Source: Shewanella xiamenensis (GTDB lineage Bacteria; Pseudomonadota; Gammaproteobacteria; Enterobacterales; Shewanellaceae). From it: 64,000 nt of DNA. Every line of letters begins with the position of its first letter. Within the stretch, counting starts at the first letter, position 1. The stretch covers positions 310,001 through 374,000 of the forward strand of contig NZ_BMOP01000002.1 of the NCBI RefSeq assembly GCF_014647135.1, in the 5' to 3' direction. The position numbers and the translations under genes are program-made. Below, one piece after another: positions 38,147-46,850 of the stretch. Below the pieces are notes generated by a model. It was not told where the DNA came from and ran no database searches. It saw only the letters and a list, made by a program, of their open reading frames with translations.

Positions 38147-39271
38147 ATGGACTTAGAAAAAATGATGAAGAATACATTAAAAGTAGTTTTACTTACATCA
38201 ATGCTTCCACTTGCTGCCAGTGCATCTCAAGAGTTAACTCCTTGGTATGTTGGTGCAGGTTTAGGCGTTAATAACTATGAACACATTGCAACTGATAACG
38301 GCGATGATAACCCATACGCATGGGATATTTTCGCAGGCTATATGTTTAATGACTACTTTGGTGCAGAAATCGGCTATCGTGATCTAGGTAGTGCAGATTG
38401 GACCTATGCAGGCATTAGCAATGATGCAGATGTAAAAGGTGCAACTCTTGGCCTAGTTGGCGTATGGCCACTAGGTAACCGTTGGAGCCTGTCTGCTGAA
38501 GCTGGCGCAATGTACTACACCTTAGAAAACAACCAACGCGTTGGTAACGTATCAACTTCTTACAGCGAAAACGACTTCGCACCATATTTCGGTGCTGGTG
38601 TTGGCTATAACTTCACTGATAACCTGAAGTTACAAGCTAAATACCGTCGCTATGAAAACTTAGATGATAACGCTGGCGCTAACGCTATCGTTCCAGTAAA
38701 TGCTGACAGCAACTATTGGGGCTTAGAATTAAGCTACCGTTTTGGTACTCCAGCAGCCGCGGCGCCTGTAGCTGCCGCCGTTGTTGCAGCAGCACCAGTT
38801 GACTCAGACAACGATGGTGTATACGACGATAAAGATCAGTGCCCAGCAACGCCTGCAACTCACAAAGTTGACTCTGTTGGCTGTACTATCTATGAAAACG
38901 TTAAAAAGCAAGAAGATGTAGGTTCTATCCAGTTTGCTAACGATTCTGCAGTAGTGAAGAAAGAGTACTACAAAGACATCGAAAGACTGGCTAACTACCT
39001 GAACAAGAACCCAGAATTCACTGTTGAAATCGCGGGTCACGCTTCTAACGTAGGTAAACCAGAATACAACATGGTTCTGTCTGACAAGCGTGCTGACGCT
39101 GTTGCTAAGATCCTTGTTGAAAAATATGGCATCAGCCAAAGCCGCGTAACTTCTAACGGTTACGGTATCACTAAGCCATTAGTGGCTGGTGACTCGAAAG
39201 AAGCTCATGCAGCTAACCGCCGCATCGAAGCCATCGTGACAACTACTGAAAAACAACCTGTTCTGAAGTAA
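38147..39271 (+). CDS. OmpA-family outer-membrane porin
   Basis: 374-aa outer-membrane protein. A signal peptide ends at ASA, followed by an eight-strand OmpA-type barrel (about residues 30-205, starting ELTPWYVGAGLG), an Ala/Pro-rich linker, a thrombospondin type-3-like calcium motif (DSDNDGVYDDKDQCP) and a C-terminal OmpA/MotB peptidoglycan-binding domain (VEIAGHASNVG, LSDKRADAVAKIL, NRRIEAIV). It anchors the outer membrane to the cell wall. The true start may be 38147, 38162 or 38165 (MKNTLKVV); GGAG at 38132-38135 favours the first, while signal-peptide length suits the later ones. Ends with its own terminator. Confidence 0.93.
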   Translation: MDLEKMMKNTLKVVLLTSMLPLAASASQELTPWYVGAGLGVNNYEHIATDNGDDNPYAWDIFAGYMFNDYFGAEIGYRDLGSADWTYAGISNDADVKGATLGLVGVWPLGNRWSLSAEAGAMYYTLENNQRVGNVSTSYSENDFAPYFGAGVGYNFTDNLKLQAKYRRYENLDDNAGANAIVPVNADSNYWGLELSYRFGTPAAAAPVAAAVVAAAPVDSDNDGVYDDKDQCPATPATHKVDSVGCTIYENVKKQEDVGSIQFANDSAVVKKEYYKDIERLANYLNKNPEFTVEIAGHASNVGKPEYNMVLSDKRADAVAKILVEKYGISQSRVTSNGYGITKPLVAGDSKEAHAANRRIEAIVTTTEKQPVLK

Positions 39272-39287
39272 TTGCACTGTTAAGAAT

Positions 39288-39316
39288 AAAAAAGTCGCTG
39301 CTTGCAGCGACTTTTT
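39288..39316 (+). terminator. Terminator after OmpA-family gene
   Basis: AAAAAGTCGCTGC and GCAGCGACTTTTT form a 13-bp stem around TT, then a T-rich tail. Confidence 0.92.
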
Positions 39317-39416
39317 GTTTTTAAGGCATCTACACTACCTAACCTGATGGCGCTAAGACTGATTAAGTGGCATTCACCACTATGTTCAGCAAGAAACGAT
39401 ATAGTTTTACCATTTT

Positions 39417-39431
39417 TGTAATTTTTTTACA
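39417..39431. promoter_or_regulatory. HexR-type operator upstream of tal
   Basis: TGTAATTTTTTTACA keeps the two HexR half-sites (TGTAA and TTACA) at the right spacing, with a T-rich centre. It lies 89 bp before the transaldolase start. Confidence 0.7.
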
Positions 39432-39519
39432 TTGATGGTTGGAAAAGTTGGCAAAATCGCTTCTAATAGTCATCAGTTCATTTCTGAGTTTTGACCGCTA
39501 TCTGAGAAGGATGTTTTTC

Positions 39520-40476
39520 ATGGCAAATACATTAGAGCAACTCAAGTCATACACTACTATTGTGGCCGATACTGGCGATATTGAAGCAATTAAGCGCTAT
39601 CAACCAGAAGACGCAACCACTAACCCATCACTCATTCTAAAAGCCGCTCAAATCCCTGAGTATAGCGCTCTAATCGACAATGCTATTGCATGGGCTAAAT
39701 TACAAAGTGCTGATATTGAGCAACAGATTGATGATGCCAGCGATAAACTTGCAGTGAACATTGGCGTGGAAATTCTGAAACTGGTTCCTGGCCGAATTTC
39801 AACCGAAGTGGATGCCCGCTTATCCTTCGATAAAGAAAAATCCATTGCAAAAGCGCATAAGCTTGTTCGTCTATATCAAGAAGCAGGAATAGATAAATCT
39901 CGCATTTTGATCAAATTAGCCTCAACTTGGGAAGGCATTTGTGCCGCCAAAGAGTTAGAGCAAGAAGGCATCAACTGTAACTTAACCCTATTATTTAGCT
40001 TCGCTCAAGCACGTGCCTGTGCTGAAGCTGGCGTGTACTTAATTTCTCCATTCGTTGGCCGCATCCTCGATTGGTACAAAAAAGACACAGGTAAAGACTA
40101 TGACGCAGTAAATGATCCTGGTGTCGTTTCTGTAACCGAAATTTACAACTACTACAAGCAGCATGGCTATAACACGGTAGTCATGGGGGCAAGTTTCCGT
40201 AATATCGGTGAAATCATCGAATTAGCGGGTTGTGACCGCCTGACTATTGGTCCTTCATTACTCGAAGAGCTAGCAAACTCTCAAGTCGCTATTCAACCTA
40301 AACTCATTCCTGCCAGCACTACAGTTGCTGCGGGTGAGCCTTTAACCGAAGCGCAATTCCGCTGGGACTTTAACCAAGATCCTATGGCCGTTGACAAGCT
40401 AGCAGAAGGCATCCGTAACTTCGCCATCGACCAAGGCAAACTCGAAGTCATGCTCAAGGCTAAACTGGCAAACTAA
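39520..40476 (+). CDS. tal: Transaldolase
   Basis: 318-aa cytosolic enzyme of the non-oxidative pentose phosphate pathway, which moves a dihydroxyacetone unit from sedoheptulose 7-phosphate to glyceraldehyde 3-phosphate. Marks: [30 protein letters not shown], the Schiff-base lysine in [13 protein letters not shown] (near residue 132) and [13 protein letters not shown]. The start at 39520 ([10 protein letters not shown]) matches TalB length; AAGG lies 9 nt upstream. A longer frame from 39439 is rejected. It is 20 bp upstream of pgi and likely co-transcribed, under the HexR-type site at 39417. Confidence 0.96.
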   Translation: MANTLEQLKSYTTIVADTGDIEAIKRYQPEDATTNPSLILKAAQIPEYSALIDNAIAWAKLQSADIEQQIDDASDKLAVNIGVEILKLVPGRISTEVDARLSFDKEKSIAKAHKLVRLYQEAGIDKSRILIKLASTWEGICAAKELEQEGINCNLTLLFSFAQARACAEAGVYLISPFVGRILDWYKKDTGKDYDAVNDPGVVSVTEIYNYYKQHGYNTVVMGASFRNIGEIIELAGCDRLTIGPSLLEELANSQVAIQPKLIPASTTVAAGEPLTEAQFRWDFNQDPMAVDKLAEGIRNFAIDQGKLEVMLKAKLAN

Positions 40477-40496
40477 GTATCTTCGGAGACGATTCG

Positions 40497-42134
40497 ATGA
40501 CTATCTTGACCCAAAGCACAACCTGGAAGGCGTTAGCAGCCCATAGCCAGCAGATCCCGCATATGCGAGAACTCTTTGCAGGCGATCCTGCACGCTTTAG
40601 CAACATGTCGCTTTCTACCTGTGGCTTATTTTTAGATTATTCAAAAAATAGAGCAACACCTGAGACTCTCAACTTGCTGCAGACACTGGCGCAAGAAGCC
40701 AAGCTTGACGCTAAAATCAAGGCGATGTTTGCCGGTGATATCATTAACACCACCGAAAAACGTGCCGTTTTGCATACCGCACTACGCAGTACCGCGGACC
40801 AATCCATCATTGCCGAAGGTCAAGATATCGTTCCTGAAGTACAGCAAACGCTGAACAAGATGCAGCAGTTTGTCACTTCAGTCACCTCAGGACAGTGGAA
40901 AGGCTACACAGGCAAAGCCATTACCGATATTGTCAGTATCGGTATCGGTGGTTCATTCCTTGGCCCTAAAATTGTTTCCCAAGCCTTACGTCCATACTGG
41001 ATAACAGGTCTCAATTGCCATTTTGTTGCCAACGTAGATGGCACCTCGATCAGTGAAAAACTCAAGCTGCTCGATCCTGAAACCACGCTTTTTATCATGT
41101 CGTCTAAGTCTTTTGGTACACAAGAGACGCTGACCAACACCTTAACGGCCAAAGCGTGGTTCTTAGCTAAAGGTGGTTCACAGTCAGATGTCGCGAAACA
41201 CTTTGTTGCCGTGACCTCTAACGTGGCAAAAGCAACTGAGTTTGGTATTGATGCCGCTAATATCTTCCCTATGTGGGACTGGGTTGGAGGTCGCTATTCT
41301 CTGTGGTCTGCCATTGGTTTACCCATCGCTTTACTCATCGGCATGGATAACTTCCGCTCCCTATTAAAGGGCGCGCACCAAATGGATACCCATTTTGCCA
41401 CTGCGCCTTTAGCGGAAAATATGCCCGTCATCATGGGACTATTCTCACTGTGGTATGGCAATTTTTTTAATGCTCAAAGCCATGTGGTATTGACCTACGA
41501 TCATTACCTTCGCGGACTTCCTGCCTACTTCCAACAACTGGATATGGAAAGTAACGGTAAATCAGTCACGCTCAATGGTACGCATGTGGATTACAGCACA
41601 GGTCCTGTGATTTGGGGCGGCGAAGGCACAAACGGTCAACACGCTTACCATCAGTTGCTGCATCAAGGTACTGCATTAATTCCTGCTGATTTCATTATGC
41701 CGCTGCAAAGCCATAACCCTATCGGTGAACACCATGATCAGTTAGCCTCTAACTGCTTTGGACAAACTCAAGCACTCATGCAAGGCCGTACCTTAGATGA
41801 AGCGCTGGCTGAATTGAGCAAGAGCAACTTGAGTGATGAAGAAAAGTTACTTATCGCCAAACACAAAGTCATGCCGGGCAATAAGCCAAGCAACACTCTG
41901 TTAATGGATAAGCTGACTCCAGAAACCTTAGGCGCACTGATTGCGCTCTATGAGCACAGAACCTTTGTCCAAGGCGCCATTTGGGACATCAACTCCTTCG
42001 ACCAATGGGGTGTTGAGCTTGGCAAAACCTTAGGTAACGACGTCCTCGCCCGTATAGGTGCAGATCAAGAAGCGACTGCGTTAGATGCCTCAAGCAATGG
42101 CCTAATCAATCTTTATCGACGGGGCAAAATCTGA
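40497..42134 (+). CDS. pgi: Glucose-6-phosphate isomerase
   Basis: 545-aa enzyme interconverting glucose 6-phosphate and fructose 6-phosphate. Family marks: [35 protein letters not shown], the catalytic region [21 protein letters not shown] (split here), and [12 protein letters not shown] containing the C-terminal lysine. Ribosome site GGAG at 8 nt. It forms an operon with tal and ends at a strong terminator. Confidence 0.96.
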   Translation: MTILTQSTTWKALAAHSQQIPHMRELFAGDPARFSNMSLSTCGLFLDYSKNRATPETLNLLQTLAQEAKLDAKIKAMFAGDIINTTEKRAVLHTALRSTADQSIIAEGQDIVPEVQQTLNKMQQFVTSVTSGQWKGYTGKAITDIVSIGIGGSFLGPKIVSQALRPYWITGLNCHFVANVDGTSISEKLKLLDPETTLFIMSSKSFGTQETLTNTLTAKAWFLAKGGSQSDVAKHFVAVTSNVAKATEFGIDAANIFPMWDWVGGRYSLWSAIGLPIALLIGMDNFRSLLKGAHQMDTHFATAPLAENMPVIMGLFSLWYGNFFNAQSHVVLTYDHYLRGLPAYFQQLDMESNGKSVTLNGTHVDYSTGPVIWGGEGTNGQHAYHQLLHQGTALIPADFIMPLQSHNPIGEHHDQLASNCFGQTQALMQGRTLDEALAELSKSNLSDEEKLLIAKHKVMPGNKPSNTLLMDKLTPETLGALIALYEHRTFVQGAIWDINSFDQWGVELGKTLGNDVLARIGADQEATALDASSNGLINLYRRGKI

Positions 42135-42140
42135 TCGAAC

Positions 42141-42167
42141 AAAAAGCCAGCAATTGCTGGCTTTTTT
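42141..42167 (+). terminator. Terminator after tal-pgi
   Basis: AAAAAGCCAGC and GCTGGCTTTTT form an 11-bp stem around AATT, followed by T-rich sequence. Confidence 0.92.
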
Positions 42168-42350
42168 ATTGTATCTCATTAATAAAATAAACATTTCAAG
42201 AAGCAACCACCACTAAAGTGATAGTTAAGATCAATGACATATCATCCAAATTTCATTTCAAGTTAACACAAATGAAACATAATTCTTGCACCCTGTTTTG
42301 AAAATATGTTATTTAATCGCTGACAAAACATACAACAACAGGAGGTTACC

Positions 42351-42536
42351 ATGGATCGTTTAGATTATGGTTGTGCGCTAGATGAAGTTGTAGAAAGACC
42401 CGACCGTTCGCGTGGTGCTAATAAAAAGCGTAAGTGGCGCGAAATCGAGGCGTTAAAGGACAAACATCGTTTACTCAAGGAACTGCAAGAGATTGATAAC
42501 AACTTTGATTACGATATAGACACCATCCAGTTGTAA
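42351..42536 (+). CDS. Small conserved protein, DUF3545 family
   Basis: A 61-aa charged protein with KKRKWREIEALKDKHRLLKE in its centre, resembling the DUF3545 family of marine Gammaproteobacteria. No signal, no membrane segment; the central part is predicted as a helix. A strong AGGAGG site lies 5 nt before the ATG, so it is certainly translated well. Function is unknown. It stands alone, with terminators on both sides. Confidence 0.85.
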   Translation: MDRLDYGCALDEVVERPDRSRGANKKRKWREIEALKDKHRLLKELQEIDNNFDYDIDTIQL

Positions 42537-42567
42537 CCTGCTGTTTTTTTTTATTGACAGGATATAG

Positions 42568-42594
42568 AGAAAAAGCGCTTATGGCGCTTTTTCT
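42568..42594. terminator. Bidirectional terminator between DUF3545 and hemerythrin genes
   Basis: AGAAAAAGCGC and GCGCTTTTTCT form an 11-bp stem around a five-base loop, between convergent genes. Confidence 0.9.
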
Positions 42595-42623
42595 GTTTTT
42601 ACCCTTCAGATGACTTACAACCC

Positions 42624-43160
42624 CTAATCGGACGCTTTTAAATAGGAACGTAAGTCATCAAAGGCTTGCTGCTCTCGGTCAAGGAATAGCGGATCATCAA
42701 TTAACGATGCTTGGCATTGTTGTTCAATCTCCTTCCAATCTTGCTCGGTTAAAGACTTCGCAAGTAAGGGGAAAATCTCCCGCTCTTCCATTTGCATATG
42801 TTTTTCTTGTAAGTCAACATATTCGGCAAAATCGGCAATCAGTTTATCCCTTGCGACAACAATGTCACTTAATATCAGGTTTAAAGTATTCATTAATGCC
42901 GATGAAGCCGCAGTCACAACTTGGTGCTCGGCACTTAGCTTGTCGATCTCATCATTCGCCTTATGTGCCAAATAATAAGCATAAATAATATCTTCAACGG
43001 GGTGATGGCTACGCTCAGCATATCCTTGCATATACTCAACGATGTCTCTCACAACAATAAAATTAATCGCCTCGCCTTCAACTAATTTCATCTGTTTATT
43101 TTTCAAGACATTCAATAGCACTGCTATATGTTTATGATCATGCATGAGTCTTTTGAGCAT
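42624..43160 (-). CDS. Hemerythrin HHE-domain protein
   Basis: 178-aa cytosolic four-helix protein of the hemerythrin-like (HHE) family. Metal-ligand pattern: HDHKHIAVLLNVLK at the N-terminus, ERSHHPVEDIIYA at about residues 54-66, EHQVVTAAS near 79, and DLQEKHMQMEEREIFPLL near 115-132. Such proteins bind a diiron centre and are linked to oxygen, nitric oxide or iron responses. Ribosome site AGGAGG is 5 nt upstream. It is monocistronic. Ligand and role are not shown by sequence. Confidence 0.9.
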   Translation of the reverse strand: MLKRLMHDHKHIAVLLNVLKNKQMKLVEGEAINFIVVRDIVEYMQGYAERSHHPVEDIIYAYYLAHKANDEIDKLSAEHQVVTAASSALMNTLNLILSDIVVARDKLIADFAEYVDLQEKHMQMEEREIFPLLAKSLTEQDWKEIEQQCQASLIDDPLFLDREQQAFDDLRSYLKASD

Positions 43161-43373
43161 ATCGCCTCCTGAACTTAGGACTGACTATTGATACTAGTCA
43201 AGTCGTTTATCAATATCCAATATAACAGGCGAGTTCCTGTGCACTTTATGACCATGATCAAGTAATTAACATTACGATCTGTAAAAAGTGTCCTAGATTA
43301 ATACGACAACGTTAAGAATAAGATATTAATATCAGTGAGTGGCCTTAATGAGACCAGCCCACTGATTTACGCT

Positions 43374-44102
43374 TTATTTGCTCACAGAATGAAGCTGATG
43401 CTGTAGAGCTTTAAATTTCTCAATTGCCTTTGTGTCATCGGTAGATTCAGCATTGGTTTTAGACAACTCGGGATACTGCTTCACTAAGCTTTGCTCAAGA
43501 GCTAAGGCTTCCTGTATTTGCTTCGAGTCTATTAACGCCTGCAAACGTGTTAATGACGCCATCAACACATCTTTATCACGCAGCGCAGCTGTGGCTTCAT
43601 CACTTTGAGGCAATGCACGCGCCCTTTGCGATAATGCTTGAGACTCTGCTTGCTGATTTTCCGGGGCTGACATCTTAGCTTCGGCCCTCATTGCTTCCCT
43701 TTGCCTACTTTGTGTTGCGGCATCTTCCATTCTCGCTTGACGCGCCATTTCGACTTGCTGATCAGCGTGATCTAACGGTGCTTGAGCGGGCATGGGCGCA
43801 CTCATAGTCAACGCTGCTGGCGCGACTAACTCTTCCTCAAAATTGCCTCGGTTGAGGATCACTAAACCGACAACGAGCGCTAAGGAAGCGGCGCTCGATA
43901 ACGCCCATGGGAAACGGCGCCACACAGGCGTAGCAGCAGGCTTTAGCTGGCTCACATTCATTTCAGCCAAATGAGCTTGTGATAGGCGCAAAATATCTTG
44001 GTCGAGCCGCTCGGGTGGCATTTCCAGTGCTTGCTTGTGATACCAAGCCGAGACTTCCTGACGTAGTGCCTCTTCTTCCGATGACAGAGTGGAATTACTC
44101 AT
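43374..44102 (-). CDS. Putative membrane anti-sigma factor
   Basis: 242-aa protein with one transmembrane segment at about residues 70-90 (FPWALSSAASLALVVGLVIL). The N-terminal cytosolic part is short and charged; the C-terminal part, expected outside, is Ala/Gln-rich and coiled. It contains no cysteine, so it is not a zinc anti-sigma (ZAS) protein. The start overlaps the end of the ECF sigma gene by 8 nt, with AGGAGG at 6 nt. Anti-sigma function is inferred from overlap with the sigma gene and topology, not from a recognised domain. Confidence 0.75.
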   Translation of the reverse strand: MSNSTLSSEEEALRQEVSAWYHKQALEMPPERLDQDILRLSQAHLAEMNVSQLKPAATPVWRRFPWALSSAASLALVVGLVILNRGNFEEELVAPAALTMSAPMPAQAPLDHADQQVEMARQARMEDAATQSRQREAMRAEAKMSAPENQQAESQALSQRARALPQSDEATAALRDKDVLMASLTRLQALIDSKQIQEALALEQSLVKQYPELSKTNAESTDDTKAIEKFKALQHQLHSVSK

Positions 44103-44697
44103 GGCCAACCTCCTGCCATTTAGCATTGACACAATCTTTTAAGCTTTGATACGCGTAGCGAATGCGGCTCTTGGTCGCTTCGAGTGTCACCCCTGCGATA
44201 TCGCTGATCACCGCTGCGGTAAAGCCCATTTCGATATTGAGAATAAAGGCCTCTTTCTGCACTTGGGGTAACAGGGCAATACAGGTTTTCAGTAACAGGC
44301 TCTTTTGCGTTTCCTGCCAATGTACATCGGGTTGTTCCTGCTCCGCCCCCACAAAGGTATCTAGCCCTTCCTCATTATCATGGCTAACTAAGTCGACGGG
44401 TTTGACAGCTCTAACGTGGTCAATCAACAGATTATGGGCAATCCGATAGAGCCAAGTAGTAAACTTAGCACTCGGCTCATAATTGGCGGCGGCACGGATC
44501 ACCCTCCCCCAGGTTTCTTGATATAAATCTTCGGCTAACTGTTTGTCACCGAGTTGGCGCACAAAGTAACGGTACAAGGCGCCTTTGTGTTTGAGATAAA
44601 GCTGCTCAAACGCTTTGCCATCGCCTTTGGCATAGCGTTGCATTAACTGTTCATCGGTATGCTCATGGGCATGCATTTGCGGTATCGCCAGGGCCAT
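44095..44697 (-). CDS. ECF-type RNA polymerase sigma factor
   Basis: 200-aa group IV sigma factor. Region 2: EQLYLKHKGALYRYFVRQLG, LAEDLYQETWGRVIRAA and FTTWLYRIAHNLLIDHVR (-10 recognition). Region 4: LLPQVQKEAFILNIEMGFT and TLEATKSRIRYAYQSLKD (-35 recognition). The linker is longer than the ECF minimum. AGGGAG lies 5 nt before the ATG. Middle gene of VWA protein-sigma-anti-sigma; 44 bp after the VWA gene. Confidence 0.92.
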   Translation of the reverse strand: MALAIPQMHAHEHTDEQLMQRYAKGDGKAFEQLYLKHKGALYRYFVRQLGDKQLAEDLYQETWGRVIRAAANYEPSAKFTTWLYRIAHNLLIDHVRAVKPVDLVSHDNEEGLDTFVGAEQEQPDVHWQETQKSLLLKTCIALLPQVQKEAFILNIEMGFTAAVISDIAGVTLEATKSRIRYAYQSLKDCVNAKWQEVGHE

Positions 44698-44741
44698 GGC
44701 AGCTCCCTAATGGTTAACTAACTGAAACATAATAATTTGGC

Positions 44742-46637
44742 TCATTGTTGATGCGGTTTGTCCTCGGGCGGGAAAGGTTTATCTCCGGCATCAAAGGATT
44801 TTTTGATTGCTACTCGCTGTGTTTGTGCAAGCATTGCAGCGGTATCCACAAGCTGCATAAATTCATGTCGGTAGCCGCTGGTATCTTCCCCCAGCGCAGA
44901 ACGAGTGAGCGCACTAAGCTTATTATAATCAAATTGATGCAAATAGTGACTTTGATTCAGTAACTGTCCTAATCCTGCCACCGCAGCGGCAAAGCGAAAA
45001 TCATCACTCGCCTGTGCTAAGGATTTCACTTTTTGATCGGCACGGATTGGATAACTCAGTAACTGGCTTTGAGTGGCATCCGGTAGCTGATAACGTAATT
45101 TCAGATAGGCGATTTCATCGCGGCTATATTTTTCATTGCCCGTTTTGGGATTATACCCATAGCGAAGTTGATCATTAGACAAATTACCCGCATCAACATA
45201 ACGCAGCTCGTAAAGTGCCGTGACGGTATGCCCAGCGCCTATTTCGCCCGCATCCACCTTGTCGTTATTAAAATCTTCACGCGCTAAGGCGCGGTTCTCA
45301 TAACCGATAAGACGGTATTCGGCCACAAGAGCAGGATTAAACTCGACCTGCACTTTCACCTCTTTGGCTATGGTGAGCAAGGTTGCACTTAATTGTTCCA
45401 CCAGCACTTTTCTCGCCTCATTGAGGGAATCGATATAGGCATATTGTCCATTGCCTTTATCGGCTAATTGCTCCATCAAATGGTCATTGTAATCACCCAT
45501 GCCAAAGCCGAGCGTCGTTAACCCAATCCCTTGTTGTTTCTGTGCGCTAACCAAATCGATTAGCTCATCGAGATTGGTCGTGCCGACATTAAAGTCACCG
45601 TCGGTCGCAAGTATCACTCGATTAATGCCGCCTTTAACAAAGTGTTTCTGCGCTAACTGATAAGCAAGCAGAATCCCCTGCGCCCCATTGGTTGAACCAC
45701 CCGCACTAAGCTGCTCTAACGCATAATGAAGAGTTTGACTGTCGTTACCCGCCGCGCCATCTAACACCACTCCAGCGGCGCCGGCGTAGACGACAATCGA
45801 TACCTTATCCTGAGCATCCAGTTGCTGGGTCAGCATTTTCAAGGCAGTTTGCAACAGAGGTAACTTATCAGGCGATGCCATCGACCCTGACACATCTAGC
45901 AAAAACACTAAGTTACTGGCGCCCAGTTCAGCTTTACTCTGCTCATACCCCTTCAAACCAATGCGAAGTAACATCATGTCATCGTTATAGGGTGATGGAG
46001 CAAGCTCAGTCGTAACACTGAAGGGCGCCTCATTTTTCCTCGGCAGTGGATAGTCATAGGAAAAATAATTCAGCATTTCTTCAACCCGCAGCGTGTCCTT
46101 CTGTGGCAATCGCCCTTCCTTTAGCATTCGCCTTAACGTCGTGTAACTGCCGGTATCGACATCGATAGCAAAAGTCGATACAGGGATCTCCCCTGCGACC
46201 ATGATGCCGTTTTGCACTTGCTTCTCGAATCGATTGCGCTCAGGTCGTACAGCCCCTGGCCAATCGCCGTTTAACGCGGGCACCGCACTGATACTGGCCG
46301 CAGGTTGAGCAATATACGATCGCCCCTCAGCATTCATTGTTTGCAGCCTAGCTAACGAGACTTGCTCCTGTATGGCGATTGCAGCATCCAATTGCCGATT
46401 GGCCTGACGCTTGGCACTTTCCTTAAGCTCTGCGCTTTGCTTAAGTTCTGCACTTTGCTTTAGCGCTGCTTGTTGCTCCGCGGCAATTTTTGCTTGAACT
46501 GCTAATTCAGTAGGGTTTTGCTGCTTCGCGGATTTATCACTGCAAGCAGTCAAGCCGAGTAGTACAGCGACTGTTAATCCCGAAACAACAAAGCTTAAAT
46601 GCGTTTTATGGCGAAAGACTGGATATGGATATCTCAT
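44742..46637 (-). CDS. VWA-domain lipoprotein (YfbK-like, with DUF3520)
   Basis: 631-aa predicted lipoprotein (lipobox LTAC, about residue 32). A low-complexity repeat KQSAEL in tandem lies at about residues 60-75. A VWA N-terminal extension (VSTFAIDVDTGSYTTLRRML) is followed by the VWA domain with an intact MIDAS (FLLDVSGSMAS, then ATDGDFNVG), and a C-terminal DUF3520-type region. The family (E. coli YfbK) is of unknown function; VWA domains bind proteins through metal. As first gene of the operon with ECF sigma and putative anti-sigma genes, it may be a sensor or partner of that signalling pair. A duplicated 12-base segment, each with an AGG, precedes the start. Confidence 0.88.
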   Translation of the reverse strand: MRYPYPVFRHKTHLSFVVSGLTVAVLLGLTACSDKSAKQQNPTELAVQAKIAAEQQAALKQSAELKQSAELKESAKRQANRQLDAAIAIQEQVSLARLQTMNAEGRSYIAQPAASISAVPALNGDWPGAVRPERNRFEKQVQNGIMVAGEIPVSTFAIDVDTGSYTTLRRMLKEGRLPQKDTLRVEEMLNYFSYDYPLPRKNEAPFSVTTELAPSPYNDDMMLLRIGLKGYEQSKAELGASNLVFLLDVSGSMASPDKLPLLQTALKMLTQQLDAQDKVSIVVYAGAAGVVLDGAAGNDSQTLHYALEQLSAGGSTNGAQGILLAYQLAQKHFVKGGINRVILATDGDFNVGTTNLDELIDLVSAQKQQGIGLTTLGFGMGDYNDHLMEQLADKGNGQYAYIDSLNEARKVLVEQLSATLLTIAKEVKVQVEFNPALVAEYRLIGYENRALAREDFNNDKVDAGEIGAGHTVTALYELRYVDAGNLSNDQLRYGYNPKTGNEKYSRDEIAYLKLRYQLPDATQSQLLSYPIRADQKVKSLAQASDDFRFAAAVAGLGQLLNQSHYLHQFDYNKLSALTRSALGEDTSGYRHEFMQLVDTAAMLAQTQRVAIKKSFDAGDKPFPPEDKPHQQ

Positions 46638-46850
46638 GATAGTGACCTAGTGATAGTGACCTCAATGGTTGATATCCCTATAAACGCAGCCTAAGCACAA
46701 AAGGGTTATTTGATAAGAGAAATCGCCACACTCACTTTGCCAAGCATACTATTTATTAAAAACAAAGACATTTAAGCGTCTTTTGCAACCATGATCACAC
46801 AAGAACATTCTTCTGGACTCTAGAATAGAGCCTTGTAATAAGCCGCGTTT

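Noticed and set aside
46784..46799. TGCAACCATGATCACA as a CRP site upstream of the SulP gene
   Set aside because: Only the right half (TCACA) fits; the left half has two mismatches at key positions. Too weak to list.
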